Part shown: positions 38,521 through 47,987 of the stretch, one piece after another
How the letters are laid out: every line of letters starts with the position of its first letter
Numbering within the stretch: position 1 is the first letter of the stretch
Assembly: GCA_025351785.1 (NCBI GenBank)
Contig: JANXVF010000039.1
Span: 1 to 62,179, forward strand
Direction: 5' to 3'
Length of the DNA stretch: 62,179 nt
From: Flavobacterium sp.
GTDB taxonomy: Bacteria > Bacteroidota > Bacteroidia > Flavobacteriales > Flavobacteriaceae
Position numbers and translations under genes: made by a program
The notes under the pieces: model-generated
The model's database searches: none
What the model was told of the DNA's origin: nothing
The model's input: the letters and a program-made list of their open reading frames with translations, nothing else

Positions 38521-38529
38521 CTTGATATA

Positions 38530-38820
38530 TTAGATATTGTTGTAAAAATCAATTGTTTCTCCATCTTGTACTTGTACAATAGCTTTTTTGAAAGCATTTG
38601 TCTTTCCACTGATTAGACCGCTTTTAGTAAATTTAGTTGAGCGATCAGGTCTTACATTCATAGTGTTAACATTTACAACAGTAATTCCATAAGTAGCCTC
38701 AACAGCTTTCTTAATTTGTACTTTATTTGCTTTTCTGTCTACAACAAAACCAAAACGGTTAAAAAGTTCACCATCTTTGGTGATTTTTTCTGTTATGATA
38801 GGTTTGATAATGATACTCAT
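38530..38820 (-). CDS. rplW: 50S ribosomal protein L23 (uL23)
   Basis: A 96-residue exit-site protein that docks trigger factor and SRP. IIKPIITEKITKDGELFNRFGFVVDRKANKVQIKKAVEATYG is the family core. 5 bp after rplD. Confidence 0.96.
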   Translation of the reverse strand: MSIIIKPIITEKITKDGELFNRFGFVVDRKANKVQIKKAVEATYGITVVNVNTMNVRPDRSTKFTKSGLISGKTNAFKKAIVQVQDGETIDFYNNI

Positions 38821-38825
38821 GACTA

Positions 38826-39455
38826 CTATTTGCTTAAATTTTCTTCAATTCCTTCCAAAGAACCCTCTAAAAGGACTAAATTATTTGCATTTAAAATAGC
38901 ATAAGTACTTAATTCAGAATTAGTTACGACGCTAGATGCTTTTAAATTGCGTGAGGACAAATATACATTTTTATTTGAATCACCCAACACAAATAAAGAT
39001 TTTTTATTTTCTAAGCCTAAATCATTTAATATTGATATAAAACTTTTTGTGTTTGGTGTGTCGAAAGTGAAATCTTCAACAATAATTATATTTGATTCTT
39101 TTAATTTTAAAGAGAATGCAGATTTTCTTGCTAAACGCTTTAAACTTTTATTCAATTTAAATGAATAACTTCTTGGCCGTGGTCCAAAAACTGTACCTCC
39201 ACCTTTGAATAAAGGATTTTTAGCAGATCCAGCTCTTGCGGTTCCTGTCCCTTTTTGTTTTTTTATTTTACGAGTACTTCCTGCAACTTCTGCTCTTTCT
39301 TTAGCCTTGTGCGTTCCTTGACGTTGATTAGCTAAATATTGCTTAACATCTAAATAAACTGCATGTTTATTAGGTTCTATACCGAATACTGAATCAGAAA
39401 GTTGAACTTTTCTTCCAGTATCTTTTCCTTTGATATCTAAAACTTTTACTTCCAT
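38826..39455 (-). CDS. rplD: 50S ribosomal protein L4 (uL4)
   Basis: A 209-residue protein lining the exit tunnel; in E. coli it represses the S10 operon. It starts [10 protein letters not shown] at 39455, overlapping the rplC stop as TAATG. An upstream in-frame ATG at 39488 would lie inside rplC and is rejected. The tunnel loop RKIKKQKGTGTARAGSAKNPLFKGGGTVFGPRPRSY is intact. Confidence 0.97.
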   Translation of the reverse strand: MEVKVLDIKGKDTGRKVQLSDSVFGIEPNKHAVYLDVKQYLANQRQGTHKAKERAEVAGSTRKIKKQKGTGTARAGSAKNPLFKGGGTVFGPRPRSYSFKLNKSLKRLARKSAFSLKLKESNIIIVEDFTFDTPNTKSFISILNDLGLENKKSLFVLGDSNKNVYLSSRNLKASSVVTNSELSTYAILNANNLVLLEGSLEGIEENLSK

Positions 39456-40072
39456 TACTTCTGAATGATTACATAAGAGTTTTTGCATCCAGGAATAGCT
39501 CCTTTTACAATAAGTAAATTCTTATCAGAAATTACCTTTAAAACTCTAAGATTTTGAACTTTAACATTGTCACCACCCATTCTTCCAGCCATACGCATTC
39601 CTTTAAATACTCGGGAAGGATATGATGATGCTCCAACAGAACCTGGTGCTCTTAACCGGTTATGTTGACCATGTGTTGCTTGACCAACACCACCAAAACC
39701 GTGACGTTTAACAACACCTTGGAAACCTTTTCCTTTTGATACACCTTGTACATCAACAAATTCTCCTTCGCTGAATACATTTACAGTAATACTGTCACCT
39801 AATTTAAATTCGCTTTCAAATCCTTGGAATTCGACGACTTTTTTCTTAGCAACAGTTCCAGCCTTTTTAAAGTGACCTAAGTCGGCTTTTGTAGAATGTT
39901 TTTCAGTTTTGTCATCGAAACCAAGTTGAAGAGCTTCGTACCCGTCAACCTCATTGGTTCTGACTTGGGTAACGACACAAGGTCCAGCTTCGATTACTGT
40001 ACAAGGAATATTTTTCCCGTTTTCATCGAATAAGCTAGTCATGCCGATTTTTTTTCCAATTAACCCAGACAT
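39455..40072 (-). CDS. rplC: 50S ribosomal protein L3 (uL3)
   Basis: A 205-residue assembly-initiating protein. [21 protein letters not shown] and [45 protein letters not shown] are diagnostic. The gap to rpsJ is 104 bp, long for this operon, and holds a weak hairpin at 40124-40156. Confidence 0.97.
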   Translation of the reverse strand: MSGLIGKKIGMTSLFDENGKNIPCTVIEAGPCVVTQVRTNEVDGYEALQLGFDDKTEKHSTKADLGHFKKAGTVAKKKVVEFQGFESEFKLGDSITVNVFSEGEFVDVQGVSKGKGFQGVVKRHGFGGVGQATHGQHNRLRAPGSVGASSYPSRVFKGMRMAGRMGGDNVKVQNLRVLKVISDKNLLIVKGAIPGCKNSYVIIQK

Positions 40073-40176
40073 AATTATTATTTATTAATTATTAAAAACA
40101 ATTAGGCAATTTGATAACTTAACGATTGGATGATAATTCAAAGAAATTATCTAATCATCTCATTATAAAGTTCTAA

Positions 40177-40482
40177 TTATACTTTTATTTCAACTTCAAC
40201 GCCACTAGGTAATTCTAATTTCATTAAAGCATCGATAGTTTTTGATGAAGATGAATAAATGTCGATTAATCTTTTGTATGACATTACTTCAAATTGTTCA
40301 CGAGCTTTTTTATTTACGTGTGGTGAACGTAGCACAGTGAATAATTTTTTGTGAGTTGGTAAAGGGATAGGCCCTGTTACAACTGCACCTGTGCTTTTTA
40401 CAGTTTTTACGATTTTTTCAGCAGATTTATCTACCAACATGTGATCGTAAGATTTTAATTTTATTCTAATTTTTTGACTCAT
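40177..40482 (-). CDS. rpsJ: 30S ribosomal protein S10 (uS10)
   Basis: A 101-residue protein that also serves as NusE in antitermination. [52 protein letters not shown] are diagnostic. It follows fusA by 11 bp; tuf is absent from this position. Confidence 0.97.
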   Translation of the reverse strand: MSQKIRIKLKSYDHMLVDKSAEKIVKTVKSTGAVVTGPIPLPTHKKLFTVLRSPHVNKKAREQFEVMSYKRLIDIYSSSSKTIDALMKLELPSGVEVEIKV

Positions 40483-40493
40483 CTTGATAAATA

Positions 40494-42650
40494 TTAGGCG
40501 TTTCCTTTTGCTTTTTTGATAACTGCTTCAGATATATTTGAAGGTGTTTCTGCATAGTGAGAGAATTCCATTGTAGAAGTAGCTCTTCCTGATGATAATG
40601 TTCTTAATGTTGTTACATAACCAAACATTTCAGATAAAGGCACATCTGCTTTTATGGTTTTTGCACCATTTCTGTCACCCATATCATTTACTTGACCTCT
40701 ACGTCGATTAATATCACCAACGATATCTCCCATATTTTCTTCGGGAGTAATTACTTCCATTTTCATTATAGGCTCTAAGACAATTGCTCCAGCTGCTTTT
40801 GCTACTTCACGATAACCCATTCTAGCAGCTAGTTCAAATGATAAAGCATCAGAATCGACTGGGTGAAAAGAACCGTCTGTTAAAGTAACTTTTAAACTAT
40901 CAACTTGATAACCAGCTAATGGACCAGTTTTCATAGCTTCTCTAAATCCTTTTTCAACAGATGGTATATATTCTTTTGGTACGTTACCACCTTTTACAGC
41001 ATTAACAAATTGTAATCCTTTTGGAATTTTGCCGTCTATTTCATCAGCCGGTGCAAGTGTAAACACTATGTCGCCGAATTTTCCTCTACCACCAGATTGC
41101 TTTTTATAAGTTTCTCTGTGCGTAGCAGATTTTGTGAAAGCTTCTTTGTATTCGACTTGAGGCTCACCTTGGTTTACTTCAACTTTAAATTCACGTTTCA
41201 TTCTATCAACAAGAATATCTAAGTGTAACTCACCCATTCCAGAAATGATAGTTTGACCAGAAGCCTCATCAGTTCTAACTGTAAATGTTGGGTCTTCTTC
41301 AGCTAATTTTGCCAAAGCCATACCCATTTTATCAACGTCAGCTTTAGTTTTTGGCTCGATTGCGATACCAATTACTGGTGCTGGAAATTTCATTGACTCC
41401 AAAATAATTGGGTGTTTTTCATCACACAAAGTATCTCCAGTTTTTATATCTTTAAATCCTACTGCTGCTCCAATATCTCCAGCTTCGATGTAATCTATTG
41501 GATTTTGTTTGTTCGCATGCATTTGATAAATACGTGAAATTCTTTCTTTGTTTCCTGAACGAGTGTTCAAAACGTAAGAACCAGCATCTAAACGACCAGA
41601 ATAAGCACGGAAGAAAGCTAAACGACCAACGAAGGGATCAGTAGCAATTTTAAATGCTAAAGCTGCGAATGGCTCTTTAACATCAGGCTTTCGTAAAATT
41701 TTGGTTTGATCCTCTTCTAACAATTCAGCATCATCAGGGTGAATTCCTTCAATACCTTCTTTATCCATTGGAGATGGCAAATATTTACATACTGCATCTA
41801 ACATAAATTGTACTCCTTTATTTTTGAAAGAAGACCCAGCTATCATTGGTATGATTGCCATATCCATAGTTGCTGCTCTCAATGCTACATTGATTTCATC
41901 CTCAGTGATAGAATCTGGATTTTCCATGTATTTATCAAGAAGATTTTCATCATAATCAGCTACTGCTTCAATCAAAATATCTCTATATTCTTTAACTTCT
42001 GCAAGCATATCCTCTGGGATAGCCACGATATCAAAAGTTGCTCCTAAAGTTTCGTCATGCCAAACTATAGCTTGATTTTTAACTAAATCTACAACTCCTT
42101 TAAAGTCATTTTCTTCACCGATAGGCAAAGTTATTGCAACTGCATTAGACTTTAACATGTCTCTAACTTGTTGACAGACCATCAAAAAGTTAGAACCTTG
42201 TCTGTCCATTTTATTTACGAATCCCATACGAGGAACTCTATATTGATCTGCTAATCTCCAATTAGTTTCAGATTGAGGCTCAACACCATCAACTGCCGAG
42301 AAAAGAAATACTAATCCGTCAAGAACTCGTAAAGAACGATTTACCTCAACAGTAAAATCTACGTGTCCTGGTGTATCGATAATATTAAAATGATAATTTT
42401 CTGAAGTTGATAAAGGTTTACCTTGTTCAGTTGGAAAACTCCATTCACAAGTTGTAGCCGCCGATGTAATTGTTATACCTCTTTCTTGCTCTTGTGCCAT
42501 CCAGTCCATTGTTGCTGCACCATCGTGTACCTCTCCAATTTTGTGTGATTTTCCTGTGTAGAATAATATGCGCTCAGTTGTTGTTGTTTTACCAGCATCA
42601 ATGTGTGCAGCAATTCCTATATTTCTTGTGTATTTTAAATCTCTAGCCAT
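40494..42650 (-). CDS. fusA: Translation elongation factor G
   Basis: A 718-residue translocation GTPase. The G domain shows [20 protein letters not shown] (P-loop), [13 protein letters not shown] (switch I), DTPGHVDF (G3) and NKMDRQG (G4). Domains II-V follow, including [18 protein letters not shown] and [27 protein letters not shown]. Full length. Located between rpsG and rpsJ, joining the str and S10 blocks without tuf. Confidence 0.97.
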   Translation of the reverse strand: MARDLKYTRNIGIAAHIDAGKTTTTERILFYTGKSHKIGEVHDGAATMDWMAQEQERGITITSAATTCEWSFPTEQGKPLSTSENYHFNIIDTPGHVDFTVEVNRSLRVLDGLVFLFSAVDGVEPQSETNWRLADQYRVPRMGFVNKMDRQGSNFLMVCQQVRDMLKSNAVAITLPIGEENDFKGVVDLVKNQAIVWHDETLGATFDIVAIPEDMLAEVKEYRDILIEAVADYDENLLDKYMENPDSITEDEINVALRAATMDMAIIPMIAGSSFKNKGVQFMLDAVCKYLPSPMDKEGIEGIHPDDAELLEEDQTKILRKPDVKEPFAALAFKIATDPFVGRLAFFRAYSGRLDAGSYVLNTRSGNKERISRIYQMHANKQNPIDYIEAGDIGAAVGFKDIKTGDTLCDEKHPIILESMKFPAPVIGIAIEPKTKADVDKMGMALAKLAEEDPTFTVRTDEASGQTIISGMGELHLDILVDRMKREFKVEVNQGEPQVEYKEAFTKSATHRETYKKQSGGRGKFGDIVFTLAPADEIDGKIPKGLQFVNAVKGGNVPKEYIPSVEKGFREAMKTGPLAGYQVDSLKVTLTDGSFHPVDSDALSFELAARMGYREVAKAAGAIVLEPIMKMEVITPEENMGDIVGDINRRRGQVNDMGDRNGAKTIKADVPLSEMFGYVTTLRTLSSGRATSTMEFSHYAETPSNISEAVIKKAKGNA

Positions 42651-42661
42651 TTCTCTACGTA

Positions 42662-43138
42662 TTAAAATCTAAAGTGTGAGAATGCTTTGTTTGCCTCAGC
42701 CATTTTGTGAGTATCCATTCTTTTTTTAACTGCAGCACCTTCTTCTTTAGCCGCAGCCAAGATTTCGCCTGATAGTTTTTGAGCCATAGATTTCTCATTT
42801 CTACGTCTTGCATAAAGAAGCATCCACTTCATTGCCATAGAAATTTTTCTGTCTGGACGAATTTGCATAGGAATTTGGAATGTAGCACCACCAACTCTAC
42901 GACTACGTACTTCTACGTGGGGCATAACATTAGTTAACGCATCTTTCCAAACTTCTAATGATGATTTCTCGTCATTATTCTTTTTTGCTTCTACGATATC
43001 CATTGCATCATAGAACACTTTAAACGCTGTAGATTTTTTACCATCCCACATCAAATTGTTTACGAAACGTGTAACTAATTGATCGTTAAATTTTGGATCT
43101 GGTAAAAGTGGTCTTTTCTTTGCCGCTCTTTTTCTCAT
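42662..43138 (-). CDS. rpsG: 30S ribosomal protein S7 (uS7)
   Basis: A 158-residue head-nucleating 16S rRNA binder. [60 protein letters not shown] and [15 protein letters not shown] are diagnostic. Follows rpsL by 60 bp. Confidence 0.97.
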   Translation of the reverse strand: MRKRAAKKRPLLPDPKFNDQLVTRFVNNLMWDGKKSTAFKVFYDAMDIVEAKKNNDEKSSLEVWKDALTNVMPHVEVRSRRVGGATFQIPMQIRPDRKISMAMKWMLLYARRRNEKSMAQKLSGEILAAAKEEGAAVKKRMDTHKMAEANKAFSHFRF

Positions 43139-43198
43139 TTCTTCGTTTTTTTGTTACTGATTTTTTTCTTTCGATTGAATCTAATAACTAGTTAAGAT

Positions 43199-43582
43199 TT
43201 ACTTTTTTGCTTCTTTTGGACGTTTTGCACCGTATTTAGATCTACGTTGTGTTCTTCCTGCTACACCTGATGTATCAAGTGCACCACGCACAATGTGGTA
43301 TCTAACTCCTGGTAAATCTTTTACTCTTCCGCCTCGCACTAATACTATCGAGTGCTCTTGTAGATTGTGTCCTTCACCTGGAATGTATGCGTTCACTTCA
43401 TTCCCATTAGTCAAACGTACACGCGCAACTTTACGCATTGCAGAGTTTGGTTTTTTTGGAGTAGTAGTGTAAACACGCGTACAAACACCTCTTCGTTGAG
43501 GACAAGAATCTAAAGCAACCGATTTACTCTTCTTAGTGATTTGAGTTCTTCCTGTTCTTACTAATTGTTGAATTGTTGGCAT
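43199..43582 (-). CDS. rpsL: 30S ribosomal protein S12 (uS12)
   Basis: A 127-residue decoding-centre protein. [21 protein letters not shown] and [23 protein letters not shown] are diagnostic. K43 and K88 ([10 protein letters not shown]), whose substitution gives streptomycin resistance in other bacteria, are both lysine, the sensitive form. First gene of the ribosomal operon. Confidence 0.97.
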
Positions 43583-43637
43583 AATTAAATACTAATTTTT
43601 CTTTTTGTTTATTAATTACCACTTTTTTAGCGGGTTG

Positions 43638-43668
43638 CAAATGTAATAATTTTTTTTCGGAAAACAAA
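43638..43668 (-). promoter_or_regulatory. Main promoter of the str-S10-spc-alpha operon
   Basis: On the minus strand TTTG (43668-43665), exactly 19 bp, then TACATTTG (43645-43638) is a perfect Bacteroidota promoter. It lies about 55 bp before the rpsL ATG. It should drive all 31 genes from rpsL to rplQ. Confidence 0.85.
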
Positions 43669-43872
43669 TCATAAGTAATTAATTTTTTTTTGAACTAATT
43701 ATTTGTTTTTGAATACGATATAAAATAACCAAACTGGATTTGTTTTACTAAGTTTGGTGGTATCTATAACATTAAGATTAAGTTTTGAGCCAATTAGAAA
43801 AATTTATAATAAGCAGTTGTTTTTTGCGTTATTTTTACCACGTTTATAAGTTTTAAAAAATGATTTGTTTAC

Positions 43873-43980
43873 TAGCCCAGATTGAAGTTTGTATCCTTTT
43901 TTAAATTTAAATAAATTTTAAAAAAGATACTGCGTAAAGCTGGAATTACCATTATAGATAATTCCCGAGTCATTTGCTCC
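43873..43980 (+). ncRNA. Structured RNA-like element, copy B (Flavo-1-like?)
   Basis: It begins TAGCCCAGATTG and ends CATTTGCTCC, boxes shared with copy A at 53687-53783. A long internal hairpin pairs GTATC (43891-43895) with GATAC (43926-43930) and TTTTTTAAATTT (43897-43908) with AAATTT/AAAAAA (43913-43925), with one bulge on each side. CCAG (43877-43880) pairs with CTGG (43940-43943), closing an outer stem; the same position is CCCG/CGGG in copy A. It ends 5 bp before the ATG of the next gene, so it may be its 5' UTR. A possible -7 box (TAAGTTTG, 43749-43756) lies upstream. Confidence 0.6.
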
Positions 43981-43985
43981 TAATT

Positions 43986-45638
43986 ATGAAAAATCTTTTT
44001 ACTTTAATTACTTTAATATTTTGTCTTAATGTTTTTGGACAAAATTTGTATTTAAAATTGGTAGGAAAGAATTATCTTGAAAATAAAACTATTGATTCGA
44101 TAGGTTATAATTTTAAATATAATAACGCAAAATCGGTAGTTGATGAAGCTAATTTTTTCTCAAAAAAGTTAATTAACTCAGGATTTATTGAAAGTGAGAT
44201 TGTTAAAAATTCGAAGATTAACGATAGTACTTTTTTGTACGAATACAATTTAGGGAGAAATACAAAATTTATACATATATATATAGGTAAAGAATTTTCG
44301 GATTTTAATGAAGGAAAATCAGATACTATTTCAATACCAATGGCTGAAAGTGAAATATTTTTAAATTCCATTTTAAAGAAATTAGAATCAAGAGGTTTTT
44401 CACTTGCAAAAGTAAGGTTGCTGTCTATTGAAAAAAAATCAAACATTATTACAGCTAATTTATGGATAGATTTTGGTAAAAAAAGGCAAGTAAATGATGT
44501 TGTGATTAATGGTTATGATAAATTTCCTGTTGGTCATAAAATTGCGATTCGACGAATTTATAAAAATAAAATTTTTAATCAACAAAATTTAGAACAACTG
44601 TATAAAGATTTTGAACGATTTCGATTTGTGAAACAAACTAAGTATCCTGAAATTTTATTTACAAAAGATTCTACAAGGATTTATGTTTATTTAGAAAAAG
44701 CAAAATCAAATAATTTTGATGGTTTTTTAGGATTTTATAATGATCAAGCCAAGAAAATTGTTTTTACAGGTTATCTTGATCTTACTTTAAACAATATTTT
44801 AAACTCGGGAGAAAAATTGTCTTTGTATTGGAAAAGTAATGGTAAGGATCAAAAAACATTTAATTTAGGTGTTGAAATTCCATATATTTTTAAAACTTCC
44901 TTAGGTATAAAAGCCCAACTCAATATTTTTAAACAAGATAGTACTTTTCAAACTACTCAAACTGCTGTAGATTTGGGCTATCTTTTTAACTATAATTCTA
45001 GATTTTATTTAGGTTATCAAGCGGCAGAGTCTAGTGATATTAAAAATTTGAATACTGCAACATTAAGTGACTTTACCAATAGTTTTGTTACTACAAATTA
45101 TGAGTTTGTACAATTTAAAAATGATGATTTTTTGTTTCCAGAAAAAACTAATTTGAATATAAAAGTCGGAAACGGAAAAAGAGATTCAAAATTTCAAAGT
45201 AATAATCAGATTTTTGGAAATTTGATTTTGAAATATAATTTTTATCTCAATTCAAAAAATATAATAAATATTAAAAGCCAAAATTTTTATTTGCAAAGTG
45301 ATGACTACATTATTAATGAGTTACAACGATTTGGAGGCATCAACTCTATTAGAGGATTTAACGAAAATAGTTTACAAGCTAATGCTTTTTCTAGCATTTT
45401 AACAGAATATCGATATGTTTTGTCACCGTCAATATATGTACATTCTATAATAGATTATGGTTATTTTCAAGACAAAACCACAAATTTAAAAGACAATTTA
45501 CTTGGAATAGGTTTCGGATTTGGATTATTAACAAAAAATGGACTTCTAAATTTAGTTTATGCTAACGGAAGTACCAAAAACGAAACTATTAAGCTCTCAA
45601 ACTCAATAGTTCATATCAGTTTAAAAGCAACGTTTTAA
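43986..45638 (+). CDS. Omp85/BamA-TamA-like outer-membrane protein
   Basis: A 550-residue protein with signal peptide MKNLFTLITLIFCLNVFGQ. A POTRA-like segment (about 165-230: VVINGYDKFPVGHKIAIRRIYKNKIFNQQNLEQLYKDFERFRFV) precedes a barrel of alternating hydrophobic strands. The barrel holds an Omp85-type SIRGF motif (GGINSIRGFNENS) and ends in phenylalanine. It could insert or translocate outer-membrane proteins or lipids; the essential BamA is usually larger with five POTRA domains, so this is a paralogue of unknown substrate. The start is ATG at 43986; a TTG four codons upstream is rejected because it lies in the conserved RNA-like box. Confidence 0.75.
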   Translation: MKNLFTLITLIFCLNVFGQNLYLKLVGKNYLENKTIDSIGYNFKYNNAKSVVDEANFFSKKLINSGFIESEIVKNSKINDSTFLYEYNLGRNTKFIHIYIGKEFSDFNEGKSDTISIPMAESEIFLNSILKKLESRGFSLAKVRLLSIEKKSNIITANLWIDFGKKRQVNDVVINGYDKFPVGHKIAIRRIYKNKIFNQQNLEQLYKDFERFRFVKQTKYPEILFTKDSTRIYVYLEKAKSNNFDGFLGFYNDQAKKIVFTGYLDLTLNNILNSGEKLSLYWKSNGKDQKTFNLGVEIPYIFKTSLGIKAQLNIFKQDSTFQTTQTAVDLGYLFNYNSRFYLGYQAAESSDIKNLNTATLSDFTNSFVTTNYEFVQFKNDDFLFPEKTNLNIKVGNGKRDSKFQSNNQIFGNLILKYNFYLNSKNIINIKSQNFYLQSDDYIINELQRFGGINSIRGFNENSLQANAFSSILTEYRYVLSPSIYVHSIIDYGYFQDKTTNLKDNLLGIGFGFGLLTKNGLLNLVYANGSTKNETIKLSNSIVHISLKATF

Positions 45639-45722
45639 AAATTAATAATTATAAAATTAAATTAGGATTTATAAAAAAAACGCACACAACTCATATTATA
45701 CAATTCATAATTCATAATTGAT

Positions 45723-45730
45723 TACCTTTG
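45723..45730 (+). promoter_or_regulatory. rlmB -7 element, leaderless arrangement
   Basis: TACCTTTG matches TAnnTTTG and ends 4 bp before the rlmB ATG, so transcription should begin at or within 1-2 nt of the start codon. No TTG at the usual spacing was found. Confidence 0.5.
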
Positions 45731-45734
45731 CAAT

Positions 45735-46469
45735 ATGGAAAAAGACCACCAAATATTCGGAATTAGAGCTATTATAGAAGCCATAAATGCTGGAAAAGAA
45801 ATAGACAAAGTGTTTATACAAAGTGATACTCAAGGTGAGTTGATGAAAGATTTGATGAATATAATGAAACGCAAAAGCATAAACTTTAGCTATGTTCCTG
45901 TAGAAAAATTAAATCGATTAACACCAAGTAATCATCAAGGTGCTGTTGCAACAATTTCACCAATTGCTTTTCATGATTTAGAAATTTTAATTGAAAAAGT
46001 GATTGACTCGGGTAAGAAACCATTTTTTTTATTACTAGACCAAATTTCAGATGCTCGCAATTTTGGAGCCATTATTAGAACAGCAGAATGTACTGGAATT
46101 GACGGAATTATAATTCAAAAGCAGGGTGCAGCGCCTGTAAATGGAGATACTGTTAAAACTTCGGCAGGAGCAGTTTTTAATGTGCCTATTTGTAAGGTCG
46201 AACATATTAAAGATGCTATTTTTTTGCTTCAAGCAAGTGGCATCAAAACTGTTGGAGCAACCGAAAAAACTGATAAAAATATTTACGATTTAGAACTCAA
46301 CGAACCCATTGCCATAATTATGGGGAGTGAAGATAGAGGAATCAATCCATCGGTTTTAAAAATAGTAGACGAAAAAGCAAAACTTCCAATGTTTGGAACC
46401 ATTGGCTCATTGAATGTTTCTGTGGCTTGTGGTGCATTTTTGTATGAAGCTGTTAGGCAGAGACAATAA
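45735..46469 (+). CDS. rlmB: 23S rRNA (guanosine-2'-O-)-methyltransferase RlmB-type
   Basis: A 244-residue SPOUT methyltransferase of the TrmH group, which in E. coli methylates G2251 of 23S rRNA. The N-terminal substrate-binding domain (DHQIFGIRAIIEAINAGKEIDKVFIQ) precedes the knot domain with LLLDQISDARNFGAIIRTAEC, IIMGSEDRGINPSVL and LPMFGTIGSLNVSVACGAFLYEAVRQ. All three SPOUT motifs are intact. Single gene; nothing recognisable lies in the 284 bp before the next, convergent gene. Confidence 0.9.
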   Translation: MEKDHQIFGIRAIIEAINAGKEIDKVFIQSDTQGELMKDLMNIMKRKSINFSYVPVEKLNRLTPSNHQGAVATISPIAFHDLEILIEKVIDSGKKPFFLLLDQISDARNFGAIIRTAECTGIDGIIIQKQGAAPVNGDTVKTSAGAVFNVPICKVEHIKDAIFLLQASGIKTVGATEKTDKNIYDLELNEPIAIIMGSEDRGINPSVLKIVDEKAKLPMFGTIGSLNVSVACGAFLYEAVRQRQ

Positions 46470-46753
46470 ATAATAAGTAAAGAAAATGCAATTTAATTTT
46501 GAATTAATCGCTTGGTCATAAATAAATAATTTATTACTAATTTTTTGTTTCTTTCTTTATGAAGAGTTAAATAATTTCGATATTTAGGAACGGAATTAGA
46601 GGAATTTTGTTTTGAACAAATTGATACAACTTTTCTAAAATTCAAGTTCAAAACTAAATAAAATATATTTCTATTAATACTGATATAAATTATTAAGCAA
46701 TTAAAATGGTTATAATAAAATGAAGAGTAATGATTTAAGTTATACAACTTTTG

Positions 46754-47545
46754 CTAATCATCGTTTTTCTTTTCCAAATTCTCCTTAAAAACATAAACAT
46801 ATTGAATTGGTTCTGAAGATACTTCTACTTGCTCTACCTCTATTTCCTCAAGTTTTGGTAGATTTACAAAATTTCCATCTTCATCAAATCTTTTCATAAA
46901 TGCATCGTCTTGCGGATTAAATTCTGGTTTTTCCCATTCATATTGTATGTCTTTTACATAATCTGGTGTTTTAAATTGCATGGCAAATATAAACCCAGTT
47001 ACCAATCCAGCCAAATGTCCTTCCCACGAAATAGAACTTTCGCCCACAATTTCGGGTTGCGGAAAAACATACCAAATCATGCCACCATATAATAAAACTA
47101 CTGCAAATGATAAAGCCATCAATCGATAATATTGTGTTCGTAATCCTTTAAAGAAAATAAATGAAACCAAAAGATAAATCAAACTACTCGCACCAATATG
47201 ATAGGATTCTCGTCCAATTACCCATGTGATAATTCCTGAAAATAAAATTCCATAACCTAAAACTTTCAATGAAACATCTCTATAAAAATAAATCAAAGCA
47301 GTAGTTAAGATAAATAATGGCAGAGAATTACTGGCAATATGATTTAAGTCGCCATGCAAGAAAGGACTAAAAATAACACCTTGTAGCCCTGAAATTGTTC
47401 GAGGAAAAATTCCATGCTCATTCAAATGGAGATGAAATGAATTATCAACATAAAATATAATCCAAATCAAAATAATTAATCCACTAGGAATTATCCATGT
47501 AGAAGGAGAAAATTTGAAATGGTTTTGTTCGTTGTTGTGTATCAT
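46754..47545 (-). CDS. Rhomboid-family intramembrane serine protease
   Basis: A 263-residue inner-membrane protein with six predicted helices between about residues 15 and 190 and a soluble acidic tail. The catalytic dyad is S120 (YHIGASSLIYLL) and H177 (SWEGHLAGLVTGF). FLHGDLNHIASNSLPL gives the conserved His/Asn of helix 2. Such proteases cut transmembrane segments; the substrate is unknown. A candidate -7 box TATTTTTG lies at 47596-47589. Confidence 0.88.
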   Translation of the reverse strand: MIHNNEQNHFKFSPSTWIIPSGLIILIWIIFYVDNSFHLHLNEHGIFPRTISGLQGVIFSPFLHGDLNHIASNSLPLFILTTALIYFYRDVSLKVLGYGILFSGIITWVIGRESYHIGASSLIYLLVSFIFFKGLRTQYYRLMALSFAVVLLYGGMIWYVFPQPEIVGESSISWEGHLAGLVTGFIFAMQFKTPDYVKDIQYEWEKPEFNPQDDAFMKRFDEDGNFVNLPKLEEIEVEQVEVSSEPIQYVYVFKENLEKKNDD

Positions 47546-47553
47546 GTAAAAAG

Positions 47554-47573
47554 CACCTCGACTGCGCTCGGTG
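47554..47573. repeat. REP-like GC-rich imperfect palindrome
   Basis: CACCTCGACTGCGCTCGGTG forms a small stem (CAC/GTG plus CGA/TCG with a CT bulge). It is a sharp GC-rich island in AT-rich intergenic DNA. Short palindromes built on CTCGACTNCGCTCGG are, to my knowledge, dispersed in many Bacteroidota genomes and may be mobilised by RAYT transposases. Only one copy was seen here. Confidence 0.55.
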
Positions 47574-47629
47574 TAAAAAATCTTTAATCAAAAATACAAC
47601 CAATATTTTTTTAATGCTATTTTGTCAGC

Positions 47630-47952
47630 ATGACTTTTTTAAAAACACAGAAACATAAAATATTACTATTTAAAGACTCATTGGGTGCAATTAATAAAAA
47701 AAAAAAAATAACACATAGAAAAAAGAGTTCGATAGGCCATTTCTTGGTTTCACAAAGCTATGTTTGACTATCAAAAAGTGGAACGTCTTAATAAAATCAA
47801 TATAAAACTATGATTCTATGTGTTAAAAAAAATAAATTGAATTACACCCAACGGGTTATTTAAAAAAGTCATTATATTTTACAGAGTTAACATAGCTTTG
47901 TGAAAAATGAAATTTCTATTTAAATCTTTTCCCTTTTTTAACCTATGTTTCT
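47630..47952. repeat. Cluster of nested and interleaved inverted repeats
   Basis: Five pairs were read. ATGACTTTTTTAAA 47630-47643 with 47859-47872 (14/14). TTGGGTGCAATT 47681-47692 with 47840-47851 (11/12). TAACACATAGAA 47709-47720 with 47814-47825 (12/12). TTTCACAAAGCTATGTT 47748-47764 with 47889-47905 (17/17). AGAAACATA near 47649 with its complement near 47944-47952. The first three nest into one long hairpin; the fourth has one arm in that hairpin's loop and one outside. An A13 tract is at 47696-47708. No gene is seen. It fills the rhomboid-rarA gap and looks like a non-autonomous mobile or recombined repeat. Confidence 0.75.
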
Positions 47953-47975
47953 ATATGTTTAAAAATAAAAAAAAG

Positions 47976-47983
47976 TAATTTTG
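47976..47983 (+). promoter_or_regulatory. rarA -7 element, leaderless arrangement
   Basis: TAATTTTG matches TAnnTTTG and ends 4 bp before the rarA ATG, the same spacing as at rlmB. Confidence 0.5.
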
Positions 47984-47987
47984 TAAC

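Noticed and set aside
39456..39488. rplD start at ATG 39488
   Set aside because: It lies within the end of rplC and adds residues not found in L4; ATG 39455 overlaps the rplC stop by one base, as usual for coupled genes.
43669..43872. A small gene between the ribosomal promoter and the RNA-like element
   Set aside because: No open frame of note; only a lone TAAGTTTG box (43749-43756) without a -33 partner.
46470..46753. Possible 84-residue gene (46493-46747, minus) in the rlmB-rhomboid gap
   Set aside because: Composition is low-complexity Asn/Tyr/Ile typical of AT-rich non-coding DNA, with no recognisable motif, signal or promoter. I see nothing else in this 284-bp gap.
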